A stretch of 5,514 nt of DNA from Chloracidobacterium sp. UBA7659. GTDB lineage: Bacteria; Acidobacteriota; Blastocatellia; Pyrinomonadales; Pyrinomonadaceae. The stretch spans positions 16,841 through 22,354 of the forward strand of contig DLHV01000172.1 in NCBI GenBank assembly GCA_002483395.1. Reading direction: 5' to 3'. Below, piece after piece: positions 1-5,346 of this stretch (positions are counted from its first letter, which is position 1; each line of letters starts with the position of its first letter). A program made the translations under genes and the position numbers. The notes beneath the pieces are model-generated. The model was not told the DNA's origin and searched no databases. It worked only from the letters and a program-made list of their open reading frames with translations.

Positions 1-719
1 TCGATCACCTTTTGATGGCGGCGTTGGATGGAACATTCGCGTTCGCCGAGATGAACATGGTTGCCGTGCGTGTCGGAAAAAATCTGGATCTCGATGTGAC
101 GCGGGCGAACGATCGCCTTCTCTATATACACGGCGTCGTCACCAAAACTGGATCGGGCCTCCGATTGCGACGATTCAAAAGCCGACCTTAAATCACTTTC
201 GTCGAAGACCAGCCGCATTCCCTTGCCGCCGCCGCCGGCTGACGCTTTCAGCATGACCGGGTAACCGATACTCGCCGCTGTCTCCACCGCCTCGTCATAG
301 CCCCGTAGCGGTTCGGTCGTTCCCGGCACGACGGGCACTCCTGCCGCGATCGCGATCTTTCGTGCGGACATCTTTCCGCCCATCGCTTCCATTGATTCGG
401 GCGACGGGCCTATAAAGACGAGGCCGCTATTTCTTACTTCCCTGACGAAGGCTGAGTTCTCGGATAAGAAACCGTAACCCGGATGGATCGCTTCGGCTCC
501 GCACCCTTTCGCGACCTCGATGATCTTATCCCGACGAAGATAGCTCTCGCTCGACGGAGCGGCACCGACATGATATGCCTCGTCGGCCATTCGGACATGG
601 AGAGCGTCTCTGTCTGCGTCGGAATATACTGCAACCGCTCTAATCCGCATTTCACGGCAAGCACGAATGATGCGGCATGCGACCTCGCCGCGATTTGCTA
701 TGAGAATCTTTTTGAACAT
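1..719 (-). CDS. Biotin carboxylase / acyl-CoA carboxylase alpha subunit, N-terminal part (3' end outside window)
   Basis: ATP-grasp biotin carboxylase, which carboxylates biotin with ATP and bicarbonate as the first half-reaction of acetyl-, propionyl- or methylcrotonyl-CoA carboxylase. The window holds 239 residues beginning MFKKILIANRGE, the classic N-terminus of the family. Visible motifs are IANRGE (7-12), HPGYGFLSEN (79-88), the MGGK ATP-binding lysine (K116), K158 followed by the glycine-rich loop GGGGKGMR (162-169), and ERECSIQRRHQKV near the truncated end. The loop reads GGGGKGM, as in acyl-CoA carboxylase alpha subunits, where E. coli AccC has GGGGRGM. A long subunit with a C-terminal biotinyl domain is therefore possible, but that part is not visible. 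The ATG lies 3 nt after the stop of the preceding small gene, so it is the distal member of the operon and probably translationally coupled. Substrate specificity cannot be read from this half. An accC-like name is reasonable; I leave the symbol blank because of that ambiguity. Confidence 0.95.
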   Translation of the reverse strand, partial: MFKKILIANRGEVACRIIRACREMRIRAVAVYSDADRDALHVRMADEAYHVGAAPSSESYLRRDKIIEVAKGCGAEAIHPGYGFLSENSAFVREVRNSGLVFIGPSPESMEAMGGKMSARKIAIAAGVPVVPGTTEPLRGYDEAVETAASIGYPVMLKASAGGGGKGMRLVFDESDLRSAFESSQSEARSSFGDDAVYIEKAIVRPRHIEIQIFSDTHGNHVHLGERECSIQRRHQKVI

Positions 720-722
720 GGC

Positions 723-1010
723 CTAAGCGAGCGTGGAATTTCCCTGATTTTTCGGGTCGTAGCGAATACCGACTTTAGCGCCGGGTGCGAACTTCAGCGG
801 ATCGCTGCGCTGCTCGGCACTCAAAAGTTCGGAAGATTCGAAATCGACGCCGTTCAACGAATACACATAAAAAACGATCTCGTCGCCGCTAGGCTTTGTT
901 TCAGTGTCTATAATTACGCCGTCCGTGATGCGACCGTGCTCGAGCAGGTGTTCACGTCTTCCTGCAAATGGGTCGGCCTTTTTTCGTCTTAGAAAGCTGA
1001 AAAATCCCAT
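723..1010 (-). CDS. Small DUF3592-like protein
   Basis: A 95-residue protein. It starts with a short basic segment (FSFLRRKK, about 4-11). A compact beta-rich region follows, with GRITDGVIID (about 26-35), a central strand FYVYSLNGVDFESS, and the ending VGIRYDPKNQGNSTL. The pattern of a variable 'G.V..' strand, a Y-x-Y/F strand and a terminal YDP..N.S.L motif recalls DUF3592-type domains. The flanking membrane helices usual in that family are absent, so it is probably soluble or membrane-peripheral. Function is unknown. It is sandwiched in the operon, starting 2 nt after the PGPGW-like gene stop and ending 3 nt before the carboxylase start. No clear Shine-Dalgarno sequence is visible, which fits translational coupling. 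The family assignment rests on motif memory and is moderate; the gene itself is well supported by the tight spacing on both sides. Confidence 0.75.
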   Translation of the reverse strand: MGFFSFLRRKKADPFAGRREHLLEHGRITDGVIIDTETKPSGDEIVFYVYSLNGVDFESSELLSAEQRSDPLKFAPGAKVGIRYDPKNQGNSTLA

Positions 1011-1012
1011 AG

Positions 1013-1438
1013 TTAATCGAGCATCAAAGGTTCCTTATTATATCTAGCTCTGAGCTTGTTTGCCGCGGCCAGGATCGTGGGGCGTTTTATGATCTTTGCC
1101 TCGATCGGCCGTTTTCCGGGGATATCGAGCAAGATCAACCCGATAAGAATAGTGAGAATTCCCTGGCCGGGCCCGATCAGCATGATCACGCCGGCAATCA
1201 CAAGTACCAGGCCGACGATGTTCTTTGTGATCGTCGCCCCCCAACGAGTAAGCCACGAACTATTTGGGAGAAAGTCCTGCTGGTAGTGCGAGCTAAAGTA
1301 ATTCGCGGGTATTTTCACGATCACGACGGCTACGATCACAATACTTACCAGCATCGAACCAAGAAAAAGCGATGTTGCAAAAAGAATCTTGCCCCATGTC
1401 AGCGATGTCCAGAATTCGGCCAGCCAGTCTTTCATCAT
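1013..1438 (-). CDS. PGPGW-like small integral membrane protein
   Basis: A 141-residue membrane protein of unknown function. It has an amphipathic N-terminus, a strong hydrophobic helix at about 17-43, a polar loop, and a second hydrophobic stretch at about 71-105. The second stretch is interrupted by GPGQG (89-93) and ends DIPGKRP, followed by a basic C-terminus. The hydrophobic-GPGxG-hydrophobic-LLD/LAT-P layout resembles the PGPGW putative transmembrane family, with Q in place of W. The ATG overlaps the stop of the upstream phosphatidyltransferase as ATGA (4-nt overlap), which fixes the start. A second ATG follows immediately and could equally be used. Its position between a phospholipid synthase and a carboxylase suggests a membrane-associated role, but that is only context. 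Confidence 0.8.
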   Translation of the reverse strand: MMKDWLAEFWTSLTWGKILFATSLFLGSMLVSIVIVAVVIVKIPANYFSSHYQQDFLPNSSWLTRWGATITKNIVGLVLVIAGVIMLIGPGQGILTILIGLILLDIPGKRPIEAKIIKRPTILAAANKLRARYNKEPLMLD

Positions 1439-2076
1439 TCCGCTTCAATTCCTTCTAGCCTGCGAAATTCCTTCCAGATGAAATACATTCTGTGCACGAG
1501 CGTCCAGATAGAGCCAATTGCCAGCACCCACAGCACCTGCGGCATTCTGTTGAAGAGAAAGAAATCGGAGTTCCAATTCCAAGTCGAAAGCGCTCCGATA
1601 ATCAAAAGCACAATGCGTTCGGGCCGTTGGAGAAAGCCGACGTTCGCCTTTACGCCGAAGGCTTCGGACCGGGCGGTTGTATAGCTGACCATCACCGATC
1701 CGATCATGCCGACCCCAGCGAGAATCACGTTTAGGAGCGAATGTTGGGGCGAGTTTCCCGCATAAAAGATCATTATGCCAAAGAACGCAACCATGTCGGA
1801 GAGCCGGTCGAGCGACGAATCGAGAAACCCGCCGAATTTCGTTACATTGCCCGTTTGCCGTGCGACGTTGCCGTCAAGCATGTCAAAAACATTGGCGACG
1901 ATCAGAACAATTCCCGCCCCAAAAAACTCGCCAAGCCCGAAAAGAACTGCACAGCCGATGTTGATGCAAACGCCAATCGCCGTGAGGATATTCGGATGAA
2001 CTCCAGCGGACGCCAAACCGCGCACCATTGAATTGATGATCCGCATTGCCCCGCGTCCGATGCTTGCTCCTAACAT
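1435..2076 (-). CDS. CDP-alcohol phosphatidyltransferase family protein
   Basis: An integral membrane enzyme family that transfers a phosphatidyl group from a CDP-lipid to an alcohol such as glycerol phosphate, inositol phosphate or serine. The full catalytic signature D-x2-D-G-x2-A-R-x8-G-x3-D-x3-D is present without deviation: D65, D68, G69, A72, R73, G82, D86, D90. Several hydrophobic helices follow. VHPNILTAIG (26-35) and FLQRPERIVLLIIGAL are typical of the inositol-phosphate/archaetidylinositol-like branch as well as of PgsA-like enzymes, so the acceptor alcohol is not settled. Length of 213 residues is normal. The ATG at 2076 is immediately preceded in frame by a TAG, so no longer start exists; M11 and M17 are alternatives. 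No obvious Shine-Dalgarno lies before the ATG, where the heptamer repeat region begins within about 20 nt. First gene of the four-gene operon. Confidence 0.93.
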   Translation of the reverse strand: MLGASIGRGAMRIINSMVRGLASAGVHPNILTAIGVCINIGCAVLFGLGEFFGAGIVLIVANVFDMLDGNVARQTGNVTKFGGFLDSSLDRLSDMVAFFGIMIFYAGNSPQHSLLNVILAGVGMIGSVMVSYTTARSEAFGVKANVGFLQRPERIVLLIIGALSTWNWNSDFFLFNRMPQVLWVLAIGSIWTLVHRMYFIWKEFRRLEGIEAE

Positions 2077-2092
2077 CTATTTGAATAGTCTG

Positions 2093-2125
2093 GAGTCTTA
2101 AGTCGGGAGTCTTAAGTCTTAAGTC
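2093..2125. repeat. Heptamer array, left arm (GTCTTAA units)
   Basis: Units of GTCTTAA occur at 2095-2101, 2109-2115 and 2116-2122, each followed by GTC; the last two are in exact 7-bp tandem. The segment lies in the promoter-side region of the phosphatidyltransferase operon. Read as TCTTAAG, the unit differs by one transition from the reverse complement (TCTTGAG) of the right-hand array, so the two arrays are inverted copies of the same kind of heptamer. Confidence 0.85.
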
Positions 2126-2189
2126 CGAATCTTTCGTTTACTGACGTTGCTCATGACTCCACCGAGACTCGAACTCCAACCAATTCCTG

Positions 2190-2220
2190 CTCAAGACTCA
2201 AGACTCAAGACTCAAGACTT
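2190..2220. repeat. Heptamer array, right arm (CTCAAGA units)
   Basis: Four exact tandem copies of CTCAAGA (2190-2217) followed by a partial unit CTT. The array stops 6 bp before the first codon assignable to the methyltransferase. The reading frame of that gene stays open back through the array to about 2116 but contains no ATG, GTG or TTG there. Confidence 0.9.
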
Positions 2221-2226
2221 TCCATA

Positions 2227-2826
2227 TTGGATGTCGGTTGCGGGACCGGAGCCAATCTCGAAATGCTCGCCCAGTTCGGTGCGGCGGAAGGCGTTGATGT
2301 ATCGGACGACGCTCTCGAATTCTGCCGCCGAAAAGGCCTGAAAGTACAAAAAGGCCTTGCGGAAACCCTGCCCTACGAGGACGACTCGTTTGATCTGACA
2401 ACCGCGCTTGACGTTATCGAACACCTTGATGACGACATCGCCGGCCTTAAGGAAATGCATCGCGTCACAAAACCGGGCGGTTATTCCCTCATTTTTGTGC
2501 CGGCCTTCATGTGGCTCTGGGGCGTGCAGGACGACATTTCGAACCACCGCATCCGATACACGCGTAAACAGATTGTCGAACGGCTGGAAAAAGCCGAATA
2601 CACGGTTGAGCGGGCGACCTACGCAAATTTCACATTCTTTGCGCCCATCCTCGGCGGCCGCACGGCGATGAAATTGACGGGAATCAAGCCGGTATCAGAG
2701 AACAACTTGAACATTTCCGCACTAAACGGCATTTTCGGCAAACTATTCGGCGCCGAGCGGTTTTGGCTGAAGAATTTTGACTTTCCGTTTGGCGTTTCTA
2801 TCGTTGTCCAAGCAAGGAAGAAATGA
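2227..2826 (+). CDS. Class I SAM-dependent methyltransferase, N-terminally truncated
   Basis: A methyltransferase domain of the Methyltransf_11/23 type. SAM-binding motif I, DVGCGTG, sits at residues 2-8; the acidic residue after strand 2 is D24 (EGVDVSD); ALDVIEHLDDD (60-70) is motif III/post-motif; HRVTKPGG follows strand 5. The C-terminal part (about 110-199) resembles methyltransferases from sugar or polyprenol-glycan loci. The only in-frame start candidate is the TTG at 2227, which encodes the leucine of strand 1 itself. Relatives normally carry roughly 40-60 residues before this motif. The frame is open upstream to about 2116, but that stretch is repeat-derived and lacks a start codon, and no Shine-Dalgarno is visible. 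The body of the domain is intact, without frameshifts. I therefore read it as a recently 5'-truncated gene, with use of a rare start as the alternative. The methyl acceptor is unknown. Confidence 0.7.
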   Translation: MDVGCGTGANLEMLAQFGAAEGVDVSDDALEFCRRKGLKVQKGLAETLPYEDDSFDLTTALDVIEHLDDDIAGLKEMHRVTKPGGYSLIFVPAFMWLWGVQDDISNHRIRYTRKQIVERLEKAEYTVERATYANFTFFAPILGGRTAMKLTGIKPVSENNLNISALNGIFGKLFGAERFWLKNFDFPFGVSIVVQARKK

Positions 2827-2950
2827 GTTTCACGCAAGAAGTATCGGGAGCGTCGATTTGCGCACCTGCAAAAACAAGCAAAGGCCTTCGGGCTACAGTT
2901 GATCCCATGTACTGCAACATAGAAGAAGAAGTTTCTAAGAAGAAGTATGT
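2827..2950 (+). other. Intergenic gap between methyltransferase and DUF4272 gene
   Basis: 124 bp with no recognisable gene. A 64-codon frame starts with an ATG overlapping the methyltransferase stop and runs into the DUF4272 gene, but its translation resembles nothing I know. The final 25 bp are A/G-rich and supply the likely ribosome binding site of the next gene. I see no convincing terminator or promoter. Confidence 0.5.
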
Positions 2951-3595
2951 ATGGCCACACAAGAAGAGCGGAGAGCCAGGTCTGAAGAGATTTGCCGGAA
3001 TGAAGGAATCCCCGTAAATACTAGCCTTCCCGTCGTCGAAAGTGGAGAAGATACTAAGTTGCGAGATGTCGAAACAGCGGCTTGGCGGGCGATGTGCCTT
3101 TGCCTTGTTGCCATGAAGGGCGAAGGAATGCCCCTCGACCAAGTAATCGAAATCGTAGATGAATATGATCTCGAATCACACCTAAGCCCGAATGAAGGCT
3201 CATTCGTTTTCGACAGCAACCCAACACAATCATCATTGGATAGTTTCTCTTGGCGTTATGAGGGTTTCTGGACTTTACTTTGGGCCCTTGGTTGGGTAAA
3301 TGAATTTGGCAGGCCTGATAAACCATGCGATGTTGATAGAGCCGTAAGGATTCTTTGGGAATGCAAAACCTCGCATCGCTTTATCGAAGGTTCGAAGTTG
3401 CGCAGCCTTTCAACAATTCTTGATGAACTGGATTTGATCTATCGTTATGATTGGGCGTGTGTCGAAGCTAAGCTGAATGACTTGCCAATACCAGGAAATT
3501 TGGAAATGGGAATTGTTTATGAGCGTCACTATGCTCTCAATTGGCTCGTTCATTATTTGGATCAAGAGTGGGATGAAATCACCTGCGATACTTAG
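2951..3595 (+). CDS. DUF4272 domain-containing protein
   Basis: A 214-residue protein that reads as a complete DUF4272 domain. The N-terminus has RRARSEEICRNEGIPVN (8-23). LRDVETAAWRAM (37-48) is the conserved 'LR..EE.A.RA' helix. The signature FSWRYEGFWTLLWALG lies at 99-114, and the C-terminal signature begins GIVYERHYALNWL at 187 and ends WDEITCDT. Biochemical function is unknown; the fold is probably alpha-helical and soluble. The ATG at 2951 is chosen because the family N-terminus begins just after it and an AAGAAGAA purine stretch lies about 6-13 bp upstream. It stops 8 nt before the HIT gene, so the two are probably co-transcribed. The base composition looks more AT-rich than the minus-strand operon, which fits the scattered distribution of the family, but I did not quantify this. 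Confidence 0.85.
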   Translation: MATQEERRARSEEICRNEGIPVNTSLPVVESGEDTKLRDVETAAWRAMCLCLVAMKGEGMPLDQVIEIVDEYDLESHLSPNEGSFVFDSNPTQSSLDSFSWRYEGFWTLLWALGWVNEFGRPDKPCDVDRAVRILWECKTSHRFIEGSKLRSLSTILDELDLIYRYDWACVEAKLNDLPIPGNLEMGIVYERHYALNWLVHYLDQEWDEITCDT

Positions 3596-3603
3596 ATGCT
3601 TGT

Positions 3604-3933
3604 ATGTTTGAAGATTTCTACTGCGATGAAGTTTTAAGCGGAAATACCCCGGTTGAAAAGATCCTCGAAACCGAAAATATTCTCGCGTATAACCACACAC
3701 GCCCGTTCTGGGAAACTCACATCGTCGTTATTCCAAAAACACATGTCGGGTCGCTTTTAACGATCGAAGATAACACGCTATTAATCGAGCTTATCAATGT
3801 GGTAAAACAAGTTGCCGCCAACGTCGTCAAAGAAAAAGGCGCGGCACGCGTGCTGACAAATCTAGGCGAGTATCAGGATTCGAAGCACCTGCATTTTCAT
3901 GTTTATTCTGGGGCGCAGATCAGGAAGGACTGA
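3604..3933 (+). CDS. HIT family protein (histidine triad nucleotide hydrolase)
   Basis: A small nucleotide-binding hydrolase/transferase of the HIT superfamily, typically acting on AMP-linked or dinucleoside polyphosphate substrates in the cytosol. The 109 residues contain a substrate-cradle strand AYNHTRPFWETHIVVIPKTHV (28-48), N86 in the strand before the active site, and the triad H95-x-H97-x-H99 in SKHLHFHVYSG. The length is normal for a compact HINT-like protein. The usual N-terminal C-x-x-C zinc-type motif is absent; only C7 remains. The ATG at 3604 is 8 nt after the DUF4272 stop. No clear Shine-Dalgarno is visible, so coupling to the upstream gene is likely. The actual substrate is unknown. 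Confidence 0.93.
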   Translation: MFEDFYCDEVLSGNTPVEKILETENILAYNHTRPFWETHIVVIPKTHVGSLLTIEDNTLLIELINVVKQVAANVVKEKGAARVLTNLGEYQDSKHLHFHVYSGAQIRKD

Positions 3934-4056
3934 TTTCACCACAGAGGCACAGAGAGCACAAAGAAAATCAAACAAGATGTACAGGATAAAAAGGATGGCA
4001 AATCTGTCAAAGCTATTCAAGAAAATCTGGTGTTTCACTGCGCCTCTGTGGTGAAA
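3934..4056. repeat. Intergenic element with 19-bp inverted termini (CACAGAGGC type)
   Basis: The left end starts TTTCACCACAGAGGC at 3934 and continues ACAG to 3952. The right end (4038-4056) is its reverse complement, with 18 of 19 positions matching (A versus G at position 16). Inside the left arm the ACAGAG motif is iterated at 8-9 bp spacing to about 3967. The roughly 85-bp interior carries a separate 9-bp-period tract and no gene. The element starts directly after the HIT stop codon and ends 4 bp before the stop of the convergent hydrolase gene. CACAGAG-rich intergenic repeats of this look are, to my recollection, scattered in several environmental bacterial phyla; no mechanism is known to me. 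Confidence 0.85.
3973..3999. repeat. Three 9-bp units with GAT core (CAGGATAAA type)
   Basis: The consecutive 9-mers CAAGATGTA, CAGGATAAA and AAGGATGGC share A-(A/G)-GAT in register. They lie inside the inverted-terminus element. The wording resembles CAGGAT-iterated intergenic tracts that I recall from unrelated bacterial genomes. Confidence 0.6.
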
Positions 4057-4060
4057 ATAA

Positions 4061-5107
4061 CTAAAACCAGCTCTTCGCCTCAAAAACTTTTCCTTTCGGA
4101 TACTGCAAATTCGTGACCGAGTAGGTAAAACCTTTGACAATCGAATACGCTCCGATCTCGCCTTTTTTCGACAACGCCAAAAAGCCGACCTGAATTTCCT
4201 TCGCCTTCACCGGATCGCGTTTGACGATTCGCTTTACAGCCTCCATACAGGCCTGTTCGGGCGAACGTCCAAAACGCATCTGCTCGATGACGGTGTGCGT
4301 GCCGCAAATTCGAATTACCTCTTCGCCGACGCCGGAGGAAACAGCCGCGCCAACCTCGTTATCGACAAAAAGCCCCGCCCCGATTATCGGTGAATCGCCC
4401 ACACGCCCATGCATTTTGAACGCCATTCCGCTTGTCGTGACCATCCCCGACAAATCGCTTTTGGCGTCTATGGCTATCGTGCCCATTGTGTCGTGATTCG
4501 GGCGGCCGTCCTCAAAAAAGTATGGTGCAAACTGCGAGACCTGGCCGTTTGGTTTCATGTTCTCGATATTCACGACGGGTCTGTATTTCGATTTTTCGAG
4601 CCACTTTTTCCATTCCTTTTCGGAATTTGGCGAAAGCACGCCGGATTCGAGCGGAAAGCCGTTCTTCACCGCGAACTGCTGGGCACCCTCGCCTGAGAGC
4701 ATCACGTGGGGGGTCTTTTCCATCACCTTGCGAGCGACCGAAACCGGGTGTTTTATCCGCTCAAGAAAAGAAACGGCTCCGATATTCGCCCGTTCGTCCA
4801 TGATGCATGCGTCCAGCGTCACCCGTCCGTCGCGGTCAGGCAGAGCACCCAGGCCGACGCAGCAGCTTATCTCGTCTTCGGTTGTCCGGCCGGCCGCCTC
4901 GACTGCGTCTAATGCCCTGCCCGACTTATCCAGTATCGGCCACGCGGCGGCGTTTGCCGTCAACCCGCTGTCCCAGGTAGAAACGACGACAGGAATCTTC
5001 ACTTTTACGGTCGATAACGTCTCAAACCTTTGCCCAAAGGCCTGGTTGAAAAGAAATAGCGGAACGCCAAGCAGTGGCAACTCCAAGAATCGGCGACGGT
5101 CGAGCAT
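4061..5107 (-). CDS. N4-(beta-N-acetylglucosaminyl)-L-asparaginase-type Ntn hydrolase, exported
   Basis: Glycosylasparaginase family: cleaves the GlcNAc-asparagine bond and is made as a precursor that self-cleaves before a catalytic threonine. The cleavage site is clear in PNHDTMGTIAID, with D206/T207 (T207 the nucleophile). Counting from it, the flavobacterial enzyme's functional residues map to W45 (W11), T225 (T170), R235 (R180), D238 (D183) and G259 (G204). The position of T203 is S258, a conservative change. R235-D238-P240 lie in GRVGDSPIIGAG and are followed by DNEVGAA. The N-terminus MLDRRRFLELPLLGVPLFLF is a signal peptide with a twin-arginine-like DRRRFLE motif (3-9) and a likely cleavage near 23-26, so the protein should be exported. 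Length of 348 is normal. The start is supported by a strong GGAGG 8 nt upstream. It converges on the HIT gene and looks monocistronic. Isoaspartyl peptidase activity is a less likely alternative. Confidence 0.93.
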   Translation of the reverse strand: MLDRRRFLELPLLGVPLFLFNQAFGQRFETLSTVKVKIPVVVSTWDSGLTANAAAWPILDKSGRALDAVEAAGRTTEDEISCCVGLGALPDRDGRVTLDACIMDERANIGAVSFLERIKHPVSVARKVMEKTPHVMLSGEGAQQFAVKNGFPLESGVLSPNSEKEWKKWLEKSKYRPVVNIENMKPNGQVSQFAPYFFEDGRPNHDTMGTIAIDAKSDLSGMVTTSGMAFKMHGRVGDSPIIGAGLFVDNEVGAAVSSGVGEEVIRICGTHTVIEQMRFGRSPEQACMEAVKRIVKRDPVKAKEIQVGFLALSKKGEIGAYSIVKGFTYSVTNLQYPKGKVFEAKSWF

Positions 5108-5115
5108 TGAAAAAA

Positions 5116-5120
5116 CCTCC
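5116..5120 (-). promoter_or_regulatory. Strong Shine-Dalgarno (GGAGG) of the Ntn hydrolase
   Basis: GGAGG on the minus strand, 8 nt before the ATG at 5107. It is the only textbook ribosome binding site in the window and fixes the hydrolase start, hence the signal peptide. Confidence 0.85.
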
Positions 5121-5166
5121 GAATTCGTTCAATTCGTATCCATACGAGTTTAGTTCTGTTGCAAGT

Positions 5167-5189
5167 AAAGACGCAAAGTTCGCAGAGAT
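5167..5189. repeat. Short purine-rich repeat (AAAGACGC / AAAGTTCGC type)
   Basis: Degenerate units AAAGACGC, AAAGTTCGC and AGAGAT follow each other at 8-9 bp spacing. The wording recalls GACGCAAAG-type dispersed intergenic repeats seen in other bacterial genomes. Only this single, short copy is present. Confidence 0.45.
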
Positions 5190-5278
5190 TTATTGAGCAA
5201 CAAGTGTCGAAACCGGTAGTCAGTTCCGACGTCTCCCGTTTAATTCGTCCTTGGCGTTCATGGCTGACGTTACGTGAA

Positions 5279-5307
5279 ATTTTCCGTCCTGACTGTATTT
5301 TCCGTCC
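5279..5307. repeat. 11-bp direct repeat ATTTTCCGTCC, two copies 18 bp apart
   Basis: Exact copies at 5279-5289 and 5297-5307, upstream of the GT2 start. The near-two-turn spacing would suit a tandem protein-binding site, but no known motif matches and chance is possible. Confidence 0.4.
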
Positions 5308-5346
5308 CGAAAGTTCTAAATTATTAAGTTTGCTATTGTGATCAGA

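Larger units (their letters stand above)
5108..5346. other. Divergent intergenic region between the Ntn hydrolase and the GT2 gene
   Basis: About 240 bp without a recognisable gene, which must hold the promoters of both divergent genes. It contains a GCAAAG-type repeat (5167-5189), an 11-bp direct repeat (5279-5307) and an AT-rich stretch (about 5316-5336) just before the GT2 start. I could not assign -35/-10 boxes with confidence. Confidence 0.5.

Noticed and set aside
483..992. 169-codon plus-strand frame opposite the carboxylase and DUF3592-like genes
   Set aside because: It is antisense to two well-supported genes; its protein shows no motifs and is explained by their codon bias.
2190..2220. 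Heptamer tandem as a CRISPR-like array
   Set aside because: Units are 7 bp with no spacers and no cas genes nearby.
2823..3017. 64-codon plus-strand frame whose ATG overlaps the methyltransferase stop
   Set aside because: The overlap looks operon-like, but the translation resembles no family I know, it runs out of frame 67 bp into the DUF4272 gene, and no homologue-like motif is present.
3934..4056. Inverted repeat as a classical rho-independent terminator
   Set aside because: The loop would be about 85 nt and no U-tract follows a GC-rich compact stem, so a standard terminator is unlikely even though the location would suit one.
3934..4056. Insertion sequence remnant
   Set aside because: There is no transposase coding fragment and no visible target-site duplication; only the terminal inverted repeats would fit.
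4557..5153. 198-codon plus-strand frame opposite the Ntn hydrolase
   Set aside because: The minus-strand protein has complete catalytic motifs and a strong ribosome binding site; the plus-strand translation is Ser/Arg-rich without family features.
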